Assembly (NCBI GenBank): GCA_963792365.1
Contig: CAWBVW010000010.1
Location: forward strand, 62,001 to 126,000
Source of the DNA: JAOUGY01 sp963792365
GTDB lineage: Bacteria > Actinomycetota > Acidimicrobiia > Spongiisociales > ZC4RG35
Direction of reading: 5' to 3'
Length of the DNA stretch: 64,000 nucleotides
Below, piece by piece: positions 1 through 8,668 of the stretch. Both the position numbers and the translations under genes were made by a program. Below the pieces are notes generated by a model. The model did not search any database, had not been told where the DNA came from, and was given only the letters and a program-made list of their open reading frames with translations. Every line of letters begins with the position of its first letter. Position 1 is the stretch's first letter.

Positions 1-990
1 ATCGCCGAAGCTGAGGAATCGATATCCGCGGTCCATCGCCTCTTGGTATGCCTCTCTCCATCCTTCGCCCATGAACGCCTCGACGAGCACGAGGAGGCTC
101 GATCGTGGAAGGTGGAAGTTCGTGATCAACAGGTCGACGACACGGAAAGTCGAACCGGGCGCCAGGAACAGTTCCGTGTCCCGCTCGCCGGGGACCACGG
201 TGCCGTCGGGCTCCGCAAACGTCTCGAGGGTGCGGACGACCGTCGTCCCGACGGCCACCACCCTTCCACCCCTTTTCCGGCACGCCCTGATCGCCTCGGT
301 CGCCGATAGGTCGATCCTGCAGCGTTCGGTGTGCATGATGTGATCTTCCACCCGGTCGGTGGCGATGGGTCGAAACGTGGCCAGCCCCACATCGAGATCG
401 ACCGATGTCATCTCGATTCCGGACTCGCGCAAGCGATCAACGAGCTGCGGCGTGAAGTGCAGGCCGGCCGTCGGCGCCGCCGCCGATCCAGGACGGTCGG
501 CGAACACTGTCTGATACCTGCCGGGATCATCGAGACGGGTCGTGATGTAGGGCGGCAACGGCATCTCGCCCACCTTTTCGAGCTCGACCTCGATGTCTTC
601 GCCGTCGCCGTGCAGAACCACTTTGACAATGCCGTCCACAGGATCGGTGAGTACCCGACCGATGAGATCGCCGAAACGAAGCCGGGTTCCCGCCCGGAGG
701 CGTCGGGCCGGCCGCGCCATTGCCTCCCATGCATCGTCCGGGAGCCGACGCAGAAGCAGCAACTCGACGTTGCCGCCCGTCCCTTCCTTCTGCCCATGCA
801 GCCTGGCGGACCGCACCCGAGTCCGGTTCACGACCAGCAGATCGCCCGCCTGCAAGAGGTCGGGAAGCTCCGAGAACCGATGATCGGTCAGATCGCGAGT
901 GTCGAGCAGTCGAGAGGAGTGCCGTGGCTCGACCGGCGTCTGCGCAATCCGTTGCTCTGGAAGGTGATAGTCGAAGGCAGAGGTGTCCAT
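1..990 (-). CDS. queA: tRNA preQ1 ribosyltransferase-isomerase QueA (3' end cut off)
   Basis: QueA transfers and isomerises the ribosyl moiety of S-adenosylmethionine onto preQ1 in tRNA, making epoxyqueuosine. The reading frame was translated by hand from the ATG at 988-990. It begins MDTSAFDYHLPEQRIAQTPV and stays open to base 1, giving 330 codons. The last visible residues, GYRFLSFGD, match the family's conserved C-terminal end, so only about 10-20 residues are missing. Other family hallmarks seen are TAGLHFTP and the ITNFHLPRSSLL stretch. It lies 22 bases downstream of ruvB on the same strand and is probably co-transcribed with ruvC-ruvA-ruvB. Identification is firm. Confidence 0.93.
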   Translation of the reverse strand, partial: MDTSAFDYHLPEQRIAQTPVEPRHSSRLLDTRDLTDHRFSELPDLLQAGDLLVVNRTRVRSARLHGQKEGTGGNVELLLLRRLPDDAWEAMARPARRLRAGTRLRFGDLIGRVLTDPVDGIVKVVLHGDGEDIEVELEKVGEMPLPPYITTRLDDPGRYQTVFADRPGSAAAPTAGLHFTPQLVDRLRESGIEMTSVDLDVGLATFRPIATDRVEDHIMHTERCRIDLSATEAIRACRKRGGRVVAVGTTVVRTLETFAEPDGTVVPGERDTELFLAPGSTFRVVDLLITNFHLPRSSLLVLVEAFMGEGWREAYQEAMDRGYRFLSFGD

Positions 991-1012
991 GCCGACCTCA
1001 ACGCTAGGGGAA

Positions 1013-2044
1013 TCAGTCGAGCTGAAACGCGGCTTGCGCCGACGTCGGAGGTTCCAACCCGAGGTGCCGATAGGCCCCGCTCGTGGCAACCCGTCCGCGA
1101 GGCGTCCGTGCGAGGAGGCCGGCTTGGAGCAGGAACGGCTCGTAGGCGTCTTCGACGGTCTCAGGTTCTTCCCCTACGGCAATCGCAAGCGTCCCCAGAC
1201 CCACCGGTCCACCGCCGAACTTGCGCACGACGGCATCGAGGATCGCCCTGTCGATCTTGTCGAGGCCCATCGGATCGATTTCGAACACATCCAGTGCGGC
1301 GTCGGCCACATTGCCATCGATGTGCCCATCGGCGCGGGCGATTGCGTAGTCCCTGACCCGCGCAAGCAGACGGTTGGCGATCCGGGCCGTGCCCCTGCTC
1401 CGCTCTGCGATCTGGCGGGAGCCCGATTCGTCGATGTCGACCCCCAGTATCGAGGCGGATCGGACCACGATCCGCTGCAGGTCATCGTGGGTGTAGTGGT
1501 CGATACGCTCGACGATTCCGAACCGATCGCGAAGCGGGGCGGCCACGGTGCCGATCCGGGTCGTGGCACCGACCATCGTGAACTTCGCGAGGTCGAGCCG
1601 TATGGAGGTCGCCGCCGGGCCCTTGCCCAGCACGATGTCGAGCTCGAAATCCTCCATCGCCGGATAGAGGACCTCTTCCACCGCCCGGGGCACCCGGTGG
1701 ATCTCATCGATGAAGAAGACGTCGCCGTCTTCCAGATTCGAGAGAATGGCGGCGAGGTCGCCTGGGCGTTCCAGCGCAGGCCCTGACGTCTTCTTGAACG
1801 CAGCGTCGAGCTCATTGGCGAGGATGCCGGCAAGCGATGTCTTGCCCAGTCCGGGTGGGCCCGACAACAGCACGTGGTCGAGCGGCTTTCCCAGGGCGCG
1901 GGACGCCTCGATCGAGATCTGAAGACGCTCCTTCACCTTCGCCTGTCCGATGAACTCTTCGAGCCGTTGCGGCCTCAGCGTCGCCTCGAAGTCATCGTCG
2001 ATCGGCTGAGTACCACCTGCCAGAACGCCCTCGTCCCGCATCAA
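1013..2044 (-). CDS. ruvB: Holliday junction branch-migration helicase RuvB
   Basis: RuvB is the AAA+ motor that, with RuvA, drives branch migration of Holliday junctions in recombinational repair. The protein has 343 residues, the usual length. Walker A is GPPGLGKT (residues 62-69) and Walker B is FFIDEIH (about 110-116). Sensor GATTRIG and the C-terminal winged-helix motif (TSGAYRHLGL) are present. The ATG at 2044 overlaps the ruvA stop by four bases (ATGA), indicating translational coupling. The order ruvC-ruvA-ruvB-queA is a common ancestral arrangement. Confidence 0.97.
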   Translation of the reverse strand: MMRDEGVLAGGTQPIDDDFEATLRPQRLEEFIGQAKVKERLQISIEASRALGKPLDHVLLSGPPGLGKTSLAGILANELDAAFKKTSGPALERPGDLAAILSNLEDGDVFFIDEIHRVPRAVEEVLYPAMEDFELDIVLGKGPAATSIRLDLAKFTMVGATTRIGTVAAPLRDRFGIVERIDHYTHDDLQRIVVRSASILGVDIDESGSRQIAERSRGTARIANRLLARVRDYAIARADGHIDGNVADAALDVFEIDPMGLDKIDRAILDAVVRKFGGGPVGLGTLAIAVGEEPETVEDAYEPFLLQAGLLARTPRGRVATSGAYRHLGLEPPTSAQAAFQLD

Positions 2045-2619
2045 CGACCTCTCGTCGACAGCGAGCGCAGCGCCTGGCGGATCTGCTCGGTGACCGGCGC
2101 GTCGGCGTCCACCGACGGGACAACGTCACGGATCTCGGCCGGCGTGTACCCGAGCGCCTCCAGCGCCTCACGGAACTGCGACGCCGTGGCGGCGCCTTCG
2201 AGCACGTCGGCCTCCATGTCGGATAGCTTGGGTTTCAGATCGAGCACGATCTTCTGCGCGCCTCGCATCCCGATGCCGGGCACCTGTGTGAGGCTCTTGA
2301 CGTCCTCGGACGCCACCGTCTTTCGAAGCGCATCGGACGAGAACACGCCGAGTATCGCCAGCGCCACCTTCGGTCCGATCCCCGAGACGCTCAGCAGCAC
2401 CCTGAAGAGATCGCGGTCGGATTCCGCCGCAAAGCCGTAGAGACTCATGTCGTCTTCGCGCACCTGCAGGTGAGTGAACACCACCGTGTGTTCGCCAACC
2501 GGCGGAAGCGAGGCGATCGCCTTCGCCGTCATGGCGACCTCGTAGCCAACACCGTTCACGTCGAGGATCATTCGATCGGACCGAAAGCCAACAACCGATC
2601 CCGAGAGCCGCCCGATCAT
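2041..2619 (-). CDS. ruvA: Holliday junction DNA-binding protein RuvA
   Basis: RuvA binds four-way junctions as a tetramer and loads RuvB. I chose the ATG at 2619 because it starts the canonical MIGRLSG N-terminus and overlaps the ruvC stop by four bases, giving 192 residues. The N-terminal OB fold is followed by two helix-hairpin-helix motifs (SVSGIGPKVALAIL and QVPGIGMRGAQKIV). A C-terminal three-helix domain that contacts RuvB ends in EALEALGYTPAEI and a short tail. An in-frame upstream start at 2664 would add 15 residues inside ruvC and is less likely. Confidence 0.96.
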   Translation of the reverse strand: MIGRLSGSVVGFRSDRMILDVNGVGYEVAMTAKAIASLPPVGEHTVVFTHLQVREDDMSLYGFAAESDRDLFRVLLSVSGIGPKVALAILGVFSSDALRKTVASEDVKSLTQVPGIGMRGAQKIVLDLKPKLSDMEADVLEGAATASQFREALEALGYTPAEIRDVVPSVDADAPVTEQIRQALRSLSTRGR

Positions 2620-3107
2620 CGGGGTGCCCGGCCTGTGACGAGCCGCATCGACTGGAGATGACACAGCGCCACCGCCAAGGCATCGGCGGCGTCCGCCGGA
2701 CGTGGTGCGGCAGCCAACTTGAGCCGGCGTTTCACCATGTCGCCGACCATGCGCTTGTCGGCGCCGCCGTCACCGGTGACCGCGAGTTTGACTGCGGTCG
2801 GCGTGTACTCGACGACCGGGATTCCAGCTTGTGCTGCGGCCAGGAGCGCCATTCCCGATGCACGACTCACCGAGACCGCGGTCTGGAGGTTTCGATTCGT
2901 GAACACGCGCTCGATCGCCATAACCTCCGGGTGGTGGTCGGCGATCAGTGCGGTGAGGTCGGCATGCAGCTCTGCCAGACGCTCAGCGGTGGTCATGGTG
3001 GTGGCGGTGCGAATCACACCCACCGCGATCGGCTGCGGTGGGTGAGCGCGACGCACCAACCCGTAGCCGGTTCGCGTGAGTCCAGGATCGATCCCGAGAA
3101 CGAACAT
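2616..3107 (-). CDS. ruvC: Crossover junction endodeoxyribonuclease RuvC
   Basis: RuvC resolves Holliday junctions. From the ATG at 3107 it has 163 residues and begins MFVLGIDPGLTRTGYG, with the first catalytic Asp at residue 7. The other acidic catalytic residues lie in AIERVF and in PADAADALAVALCH. The longer open frame upstream lacks family similarity, so it was not used. The first gene of the ruvC-ruvA-ruvB-queA unit, it has a LexA-box-like sequence lying directly over its start codon. No convincing Shine-Dalgarno sequence precedes the ATG, so the message may be leaderless. Confidence 0.95.
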   Translation of the reverse strand: MFVLGIDPGLTRTGYGLVRRAHPPQPIAVGVIRTATTMTTAERLAELHADLTALIADHHPEVMAIERVFTNRNLQTAVSVSRASGMALLAAAQAGIPVVEYTPTAVKLAVTGDGGADKRMVGDMVKRRLKLAAAPRPADAADALAVALCHLQSMRLVTGRAPR

Positions 3108-3115
3108 GTGTACGA
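3100..3115. promoter_or_regulatory. Degenerate LexA (SOS) box over the ruvC start
   Basis: The sequence ACGAACATGTGTACGA matches 10 of the 12 conserved positions of the actinobacterial SOS box TCGAAC-N4-GTTCGA. It spans the ruvC start codon, a position where LexA could block expression. ruvC is a known LexA target in mycobacteria. Function here is inferred from the match and the neighbouring gene. Confidence 0.5.
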
Positions 3116-3280
3116 CAGGGTAGACCACAGGCCGTGCCCTCACGCGACATGTCGGCGTCGCCCACATTCGCCATTCGCCACGGCGAGACCTCCACGAGGG
3201 CGGGCTCCGACAGCGGACGACCGGTGCCTGTCCCGTGTCCGGGCGTCACCCCGGCTGCCGCCCCATGGTTTGATGGGATC

Positions 3281-4213
3281 GTGCGACTCATCGATGCCGA
3301 ACAGATTCGAAATGGCCTGGACATGCTGGAGCTGATCGCTGCGCTCAGAGAAGGGCATCGGCGAGAGCTACCCCAGATGGAACGGGTGTTCATCCAAGAG
3401 CCCGGCACCCCCAACAGCTTTCTGGCTTGGAACGCATGGGAGTCGCGATCCATGATCGCCGTGAAGCTCGTCACGATCTTCCCGGAGAACCCGGGAGCGG
3501 CCATTCCGGCCCCGAGTGTGCAAGCGGTGGTCACCGCGTTCGACGGGACCGACGGGACACCACGGGCGGTGATCGACGGCACCGAGCTCACGTACTGGAA
3601 GACGGCGGCGTCCTCCGGTCTGGCGGCAGACATCCTGGCTCCGTCCGAGCCAGAGATCCTGCTGATGGTGGGTGCAGGGGGTTTGGCGCCGTACCTCGTG
3701 ATGGCGCACCTGGCGGTCCGCCCTTCGATCGAGCGGGTGCTCGTGTGGAATCGCACCCGGTCGCGTGCGGAGGCGATGATCGGTCATCCTCTGATCCGAG
3801 CGCCGGTACAGGTGGTCGACGACCTGGATGCAGCACTCGGCGTCGCCGACGTGATCTCGGCAGCCACCTCGTCGAGCCGGCCTCTCATAGGGGGCGACCT
3901 CCTCCGGCCAGGGTGCCATGTGGATCTGGTGGGCGGGTTCACACCCGAGATGCGGGAGGCCGACGACGCCGCCATCACCCGCGCCACGGTGTTCGTGGAT
4001 GCTGCGATGTTCACCATCGATCACTGCGGGGACATCAGCGCCCCCATCGCCTCCGGCGTCCTCGGCCGCTCAGACGTGGTCGCCGACCTCTTCGGCCTCT
4101 GCCGAGCGGAGCATCCCGGGCGAACCGGGCCTGAGGAGATCACGCTCTACAAATCGGGTGGAGGAGCCCACCTCGACCTGATGGCAACCCGCCATCTGCT
4201 CGAGGCTCTTTGA
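3281..4213 (+). CDS. Ornithine cyclodeaminase / mu-crystallin family dehydrogenase
   Basis: The GTG at 3281 gives 310 residues, the usual family length, and begins VRLIDAEQIRNGLDM. The upstream extension to 3134 is compositionally odd and was not used. The NAD-binding site is GAGGLAPYLVMAH (about residues 129-141). The family region WKTAASSGLAADIL and the C-terminal YKSGGGAHLDLMAT are present. Members include ornithine cyclodeaminase, alanine dehydrogenase, ketimine reductase and pyrroline-2-carboxylate reductases, and substrate cannot be assigned from sequence alone. The gene is convergent with the small winged-helix gene three bases downstream and has no evident operon partner. Confidence 0.85.
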   Translation: MRLIDAEQIRNGLDMLELIAALREGHRRELPQMERVFIQEPGTPNSFLAWNAWESRSMIAVKLVTIFPENPGAAIPAPSVQAVVTAFDGTDGTPRAVIDGTELTYWKTAASSGLAADILAPSEPEILLMVGAGGLAPYLVMAHLAVRPSIERVLVWNRTRSRAEAMIGHPLIRAPVQVVDDLDAALGVADVISAATSSSRPLIGGDLLRPGCHVDLVGGFTPEMREADDAAITRATVFVDAAMFTIDHCGDISAPIASGVLGRSDVVADLFGLCRAEHPGRTGPEEITLYKSGGGAHLDLMATRHLLEAL

Positions 4214-4216
4214 GAT

Positions 4217-4510
4217 TCACTCGTTCTTCGTGAGCGCTGCGATCAAGGCGCCGACCTCCACATCGCGCTCGAGCGGGTGGCGGAGGTGCAGGTCCAGCAC
4301 CACATGATAGTGGTTGCGTCTCCCGATGCGATGATGAGACAGATACCCGGCGTCTTCGAGATCTGCGACGATGCGCTGGCTCGACCGCTCGGTGATGCCC
4401 GTGAGGCGGGCGATGTCACGAGTCCTGATATCGGGATTCTGTGCGATGACCGCCAGGACCCGAGCATGACTGGTGATGAAGGTCCACGGCTTCTGCTGTG
4501 CGTCCGTCAA
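4217..4510 (-). CDS. Small winged-helix transcriptional regulator
   Basis: The product has 97 residues and is essentially one winged helix-turn-helix domain. It contains VLAVIAQNPDIRTRDIARLT, then GITERSSQRIVADLEDAGYL as the recognition region, then a wing HHRIGRRNHYHVV. This is MarR/ArsR-like and typical of small actinobacterial regulators. It reads away from the universal stress protein/P-ATPase operon, and the intervening 250 bases contain inverted repeats, so it is a plausible regulator of that operon and of itself. The ligand or signal is unknown; no metal-binding cysteines are present. Confidence 0.75.
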   Translation of the reverse strand: MTDAQQKPWTFITSHARVLAVIAQNPDIRTRDIARLTGITERSSQRIVADLEDAGYLSHHRIGRRNHYHVVLDLHLRHPLERDVEVGALIAALTKNE

Positions 4511-4530
4511 AGCGCGATCCTCGAGACAAG

Positions 4531-4636
4531 TACGTCAGAGATCTCATGATATCGCTCGCACGGTTCGCCGATGGGCAGATCCGAGCGAGCCATAAGACCC
4601 TTGTTACGACACATATGTCGTGTTACATCTGACGTA
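4531..4636. promoter_or_regulatory. Inverted repeats between winged-helix gene and stress operon
   Basis: This divergent control region holds two sets of symmetrical sequence. TACGTCAG at 4531-4538 is matched by its exact reverse complement CTGACGTA at 4629-4636. Between them, at about 4605-4620, ACGACA and TGTCGT form a 6-bp inverted repeat around CATA. The region is locally AT-richer than its surroundings. It is a candidate operator/promoter area for the regulator at 4217-4510 and the operon at 4768-8258. Binding is untested. Confidence 0.4.
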
Positions 4637-4767
4637 GCAAGGGGGAGTATCCCCACCAACAGCAGCGCCGACATCACGGCTCACGGGCCCGGCATGCGGC
4701 CCCCACGGGGGGCGGGAGAGACCTTTGTTCGATACGCGGACGCCGGTGGTCCGCCCGACGAATCGAG

Positions 4768-5769
4768 GTGGTCGTGGACCGGTTCAAGAGCATTCTGGTT
4801 GCCGCATCCCCGGGTCACCTGGACGCCCGTCCGCTCCGAGAGGCCGTCAAGCTGGCGGCGGAGAGCGGCGCTCGACTGACCGTCCTCGACGTCATCCCAC
4901 CAGTTTCCAGGTTCCGTCGCATGGTGCAGGTGGAGGGTCGGGTCATCGACGTGCAGACGGCACTCCTCGACGACCGGAGGGAAACGCTCCGGCAACTCAT
5001 GGACAACACCCGCACCCCAGAGGGCACGCCGCTCATCGTGAAGGCGGGAGAGCCGTTCATCGAAGCCATTCGCCATGTCATTGCCGATGGCCACGACCTC
5101 GTTGTCGTAGGCGGTCGGTCAGTGGCACGCGGAGATCTGCCTGGCCTCGATGGAGGACTCATGCATCTCGTCCGCAAGTGCCCTACACCCGTGTGGATGA
5201 TCCGGCCGTTGCCAGACGGGCGCAGGTGCGTGGTCGCTCTGGTCGATCCAGATCCGGAAGATTCCGTTCGTGACCAGCTCAACGACCTCGTCCTCGAACT
5301 CGCAGCGTCGTTGGCCCGCCGCCGCAAGAGCGAGCTCCATGTCGGCCACGCCTGGACACTCGAAGGCGAATCCACACTCCGGTCGTCGCCGTACGTCAAG
5401 ATGCCCGGACGGGTGGTCGACATGATGGTCGGGTCGATGGAGACCATCCATCGCGAGGCCGTCGACGATCTCCTCGCACGACACGACCTCGAAGGGGTAG
5501 CGAAGGTCCATCTCGTGCGTGGCGATCCGGGCAAAGCGCTGCCACGGCTGGTCGACGACCTCGGTGGCGACGTGGTGGTGATGGGAACAGTGGCCCGGAC
5601 CGGGCTCAGCGGTCTCATCATGGGGAACACCGCCGAAACCGTGCTCCGTGCTGTCCGCTGCTCGGTTGTGGCGGTGAAGCCGACTGGCTTCGTCTCGCCC
5701 GTCAAGGTCCCCGACGGATGGACGGCCGACACGGCGATCGAGTCTGCCCCGCCGGTGGTCGGATCTTGA
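4768..5769 (+). CDS. Tandem-domain universal stress protein
   Basis: The protein has 333 residues with two universal stress protein (UspA-fold) domains, about 1-147 and 152-310. The first contains VVVGGRSVARGDLPGLDGG. The second contains VVVMGTVARTGLSGLIMGNTAETVL, matching the ATP-binding G-2x-G-9x-GN pattern and suggesting an ATP-binding Usp. A tail of about 25 residues follows. The start is the GTG at 4768; GTG 4774, after GAGGTGG, is an equal alternative. Its stop overlaps the TTG start of the P-type ATPase by four bases, so the two are coupled. Pairing of Usp with a cation pump suggests a role under energy or hypoxic stress (inference). Confidence 0.85.
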   Translation: MVVDRFKSILVAASPGHLDARPLREAVKLAAESGARLTVLDVIPPVSRFRRMVQVEGRVIDVQTALLDDRRETLRQLMDNTRTPEGTPLIVKAGEPFIEAIRHVIADGHDLVVVGGRSVARGDLPGLDGGLMHLVRKCPTPVWMIRPLPDGRRCVVALVDPDPEDSVRDQLNDLVLELAASLARRRKSELHVGHAWTLEGESTLRSSPYVKMPGRVVDMMVGSMETIHREAVDDLLARHDLEGVAKVHLVRGDPGKALPRLVDDLGGDVVVMGTVARTGLSGLIMGNTAETVLRAVRCSVVAVKPTGFVSPVKVPDGWTADTAIESAPPVVGS

Positions 5770-8258
5770 ACGCCACCACGGGCGACACGGGCCGCATTCT
5801 CGAAGGCATCACCAGCCATGAGGTGAGCGCCCTGCGCACCCAGCATGGGATGAACGTGTTGCCCGAGGCTCCACCGACTCGCTGGTGGGTGCGGGTCGCA
5901 AAACAGCTCCGGAGTCCGATCATCTACATCCTGATCTTCGCCTTGGCGTTCGACGCCGCGATCTGGGCGATCGAGGGTTCACATGGATGGCCGTTCGAGT
6001 CGATCGCCATCCTCCTGATCCTCGGCTTCAACACGACGATGGGCGTCTGGCAGGAGTACCGAGCGGAGGATGCCCTTGCCCGGCTCCGCCAAATGGCGGC
6101 GCCGCAGGTCTGGGTGAAGCGGGATGGCGATCTGCGGCGGATCCCCGCGTCGGAGCTGGTGCCGAACGATCTGGTCCGGGTCGAGGCCGGTGATCGAATC
6201 CCTGCGGATGGCACGCTGGTCGGAGAGCAGGGACTGATGGTGGACGAGTCCATGCTCACCGGGGAATCGGTCCCCGTGGATCGGGCCGTCGACGACGAGA
6301 TCCTCTCAGGAACGCTCGCCGTGCGAGGCATGGCCTGGATGACCGTCTCCCGCACGGGTTCACGGTCTGCCATGGGCCGCATCGCGGGAATGCTGTCCGG
6401 CGTCGATACCGAACCGACTCCCCTTGAACGGCGCCTGACCCACTTCGGGCACGGAATCGCCCGCTGGGTGGCCGCGCTTGCCGTAGTTCTGATGGTGGCC
6501 GGAGTTGGGATCGAAGGAATCGATCGTTTCGACGAAGCTCTGCTCTTTGCCGTGGCCGTGGCCGTCGCCGCGGTTCCCGAGGGCCTGCCGGCCGTGCTGA
6601 CGCTCACCCTTGCGCTCGGAACGGAGCGCATGGCGGCGAGAAACGCCGTCGTTCGAAGGCTGTCGGCTGTCGAAGCACTCGGGAGCGTCACGGTCATCGC
6701 CACCGACAAGACCGGCACGCTGACCGAGAACATGATGACCGTGCGCGACGTCGCATCGCCCGACGCACGTCGCGCCTTGCTGGCCATGGTCTTGGCATCG
6801 GAAGCCGAACCAGACGGCAGATCGGGTGACCCGCTCGAGCTTGGGCTGTACGACTATGCGGCGCAGCATGGAGTAGACCCGTCCACTGCACGCCTGGCCC
6901 ACAAACGAGTCTCGGAACGTCCGTTCGACTCCGAGTGGAAGTTCATCCGGGTCACGGTTGACGATGGCTCGAGCGTGTCCTCCTATGTCAAAGGGGCGCC
7001 CGAGGTGGTGCTGTCCCGGTGTGCACTCGCCGAATCCGAGCGGATCGCGTGTCGCACGCGGATCGAGGAACTGGCAGGCGAAGGACACCGCATGCTGGGG
7101 TTGGCCTGGGCGTCAGGAGAGACCGATGACGCCCTCACCTGGCTGGGGTCGGTGGCGCTCTGGGATCCGCCGCGCGCCGAGGTGCCGGCCGCCATTGCGG
7201 CCACCCAGGCGGCCGGAGTCCGCGTGATCATGATCTCCGGGGATCATCCCACCACTGCCCAGGCGATCGCCAGAGTCATCGGGATCGACTCGATGCACGT
7301 GGTCACCGGCGAGCAACTCGACCGAATGACCACGCAAGAGATCTCCGACGCCGTGGCCCATACCAGCGTATTCGCTCGTGTCGGGCCCGAGCACAAGCTC
7401 GCGCTGGTGGAGGCGCTGAAGGCTCGCGGCGACATCGTGGCCATGACCGGCGACGGTGTGAACGACGCCCCGGCGCTGAAGCGGGCGGACGTCGGGGTGG
7501 CGATGGGACAGAGAGGCAGCGATGTGAGTCGCGAGGTCGCAGATCTCGTGCTTCTCGACGACAACTTCGCGACGATTGCCGCCGCTGTCGAAGAGGGTCG
7601 AAGCATCTACGCCAACATCCTCAAGTTCATCCGGTTCCTCTTCTCAACCAATGTGGCGCTGGTTCTCCTCATCGCGATCGGGGTTCTGGCGGCTGCAGTA
7701 CTCGATCTCAGGGACGACACCGGTGCCTTGCTCGTGCCGCTGCTGGCCGTGCAGCTTCTGTGGATCAACATCATCGCCGACGGGCCGCCCGCCCTCGCGC
7801 TTGGACTCGACCGCAACCCCGGCGTCATGAGCCGGTCTCCCCGGCCCCCCAACTCGCCACTCTTGACACCGGCCGGCATTCGATTCGTCTTGACCACGGG
7901 GATACTCAAAGCAGTGATGGGCCTGACGGTCTTCCTGATCGTGCCACTGATCACCGAGTCCGGGACCACCGCGCAGACCGCAGTGTTCATGTACGAGTCA
8001 CTCGCGCAACTCGCATTCGTCTACCCGGCTCGTCGGCTGCTCGATCATCCATCTCCGAACCAGGTGCTCAACGTGATCGTGGCCGCAAGCATCGGACTGC
8101 AGATCGCCACGCTTGCAGTACCGGCACTCCGAGCACTGCTCGGCCTCGTGGTGCCCCCGCCATCGGTGATCGCAATCGTCGCGCTGGCCCTGCTGGTCAC
8201 CGTCGTCGGGGCCGAGGCGTGGACGCGGCGGATGGCCAGGCGAGGACGGGCCGAGTGA
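5766..8258 (+). CDS. P2A-type (Ca2+-ATPase-like) cation-transporting ATPase
   Basis: This is an ATP-driven cation pump of the inner membrane. From the TTG at 5766, overlapping the Usp stop, it has 830 residues. It shows the N-terminal cation-ATPase domain, actuator motif TGES (about 165-168) and M4 motif VPEGLP (270-275). The phosphorylation site DKTGT is at 314-318, and the hinge is GDGVNDAPALKRADVGVAMG. M6 reads LLWINIIADGPPALALG, the SERCA-type pattern but with Ala where SERCA has a ligand Thr. The C-terminal cation-ATPase region has four membrane segments. Ca2+ or Mn2+ is the likeliest substrate from family resemblance; Mg2+ cannot be excluded. Confidence 0.88.
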   Translation: MNATTGDTGRILEGITSHEVSALRTQHGMNVLPEAPPTRWWVRVAKQLRSPIIYILIFALAFDAAIWAIEGSHGWPFESIAILLILGFNTTMGVWQEYRAEDALARLRQMAAPQVWVKRDGDLRRIPASELVPNDLVRVEAGDRIPADGTLVGEQGLMVDESMLTGESVPVDRAVDDEILSGTLAVRGMAWMTVSRTGSRSAMGRIAGMLSGVDTEPTPLERRLTHFGHGIARWVAALAVVLMVAGVGIEGIDRFDEALLFAVAVAVAAVPEGLPAVLTLTLALGTERMAARNAVVRRLSAVEALGSVTVIATDKTGTLTENMMTVRDVASPDARRALLAMVLASEAEPDGRSGDPLELGLYDYAAQHGVDPSTARLAHKRVSERPFDSEWKFIRVTVDDGSSVSSYVKGAPEVVLSRCALAESERIACRTRIEELAGEGHRMLGLAWASGETDDALTWLGSVALWDPPRAEVPAAIAATQAAGVRVIMISGDHPTTAQAIARVIGIDSMHVVTGEQLDRMTTQEISDAVAHTSVFARVGPEHKLALVEALKARGDIVAMTGDGVNDAPALKRADVGVAMGQRGSDVSREVADLVLLDDNFATIAAAVEEGRSIYANILKFIRFLFSTNVALVLLIAIGVLAAAVLDLRDDTGALLVPLLAVQLLWINIIADGPPALALGLDRNPGVMSRSPRPPNSPLLTPAGIRFVLTTGILKAVMGLTVFLIVPLITESGTTAQTAVFMYESLAQLAFVYPARRLLDHPSPNQVLNVIVAASIGLQIATLAVPALRALLGLVVPPPSVIAIVALALLVTVVGAEAWTRRMARRGRAE

Positions 8259-8290
8259 CACCGATCCATGGGTCGTAGCATTCGTCACCG

Positions 8291-8662
8291 ATGATCGAGT
8301 CGATCCACCACGTCCAAATCGCCATGCCTGCTGGTGGCGAAAACGACGCCCGGCACTTCTACCGGGACCTGTTGGGTCTACCCGAACGCGACAAACCGCC
8401 CCAGCTGGCGATACGTGGCGGGTGCTGGTTCGAAAGGGGGTCGGTCCGTATCCACCTCGGCGTCGAGACCGACTTCCGACCGGCGCGCAAGGCACATCCC
8501 GCTCTTCTCGTGCACGATCTCGAGGCACTGTCCGAAGTCCTGGGGGCCGCCGGGTTCCCAACCGCACCCGACGAACCGCTTCCCGGCTTTCACCGACTGT
8601 ACGTCGACGATCCCTTCGGAAACCGGATCGAGCTAGTCGAGCAGCTTCACGATCCCGGCTGA
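8291..8662 (+). CDS. VOC (glyoxalase/bleomycin-resistance) superfamily protein
   Basis: The 123-residue product is a single vicinal-oxygen-chelate unit with two beta-alpha-beta-beta-beta motifs. It starts SIHHVQIAMPAGGENDARHF and ends DPFGNRIELVEQ, with the potential metal residues His7 and Glu near 116. Members are lyases, dioxygenases or binding proteins, and nothing here fixes the substrate. It follows the P-ATPase by 32 bases and may be read from its own promoter: TAGCAT at 8276-8281 lies nine bases before the ATG. It converges on the Hsp70-like gene, whose end is six bases away. Confidence 0.8.
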   Translation: MIESIHHVQIAMPAGGENDARHFYRDLLGLPERDKPPQLAIRGGCWFERGSVRIHLGVETDFRPARKAHPALLVHDLEALSEVLGAAGFPTAPDEPLPGFHRLYVDDPFGNRIELVEQLHDPG

Positions 8663-8668
8663 ACACCG

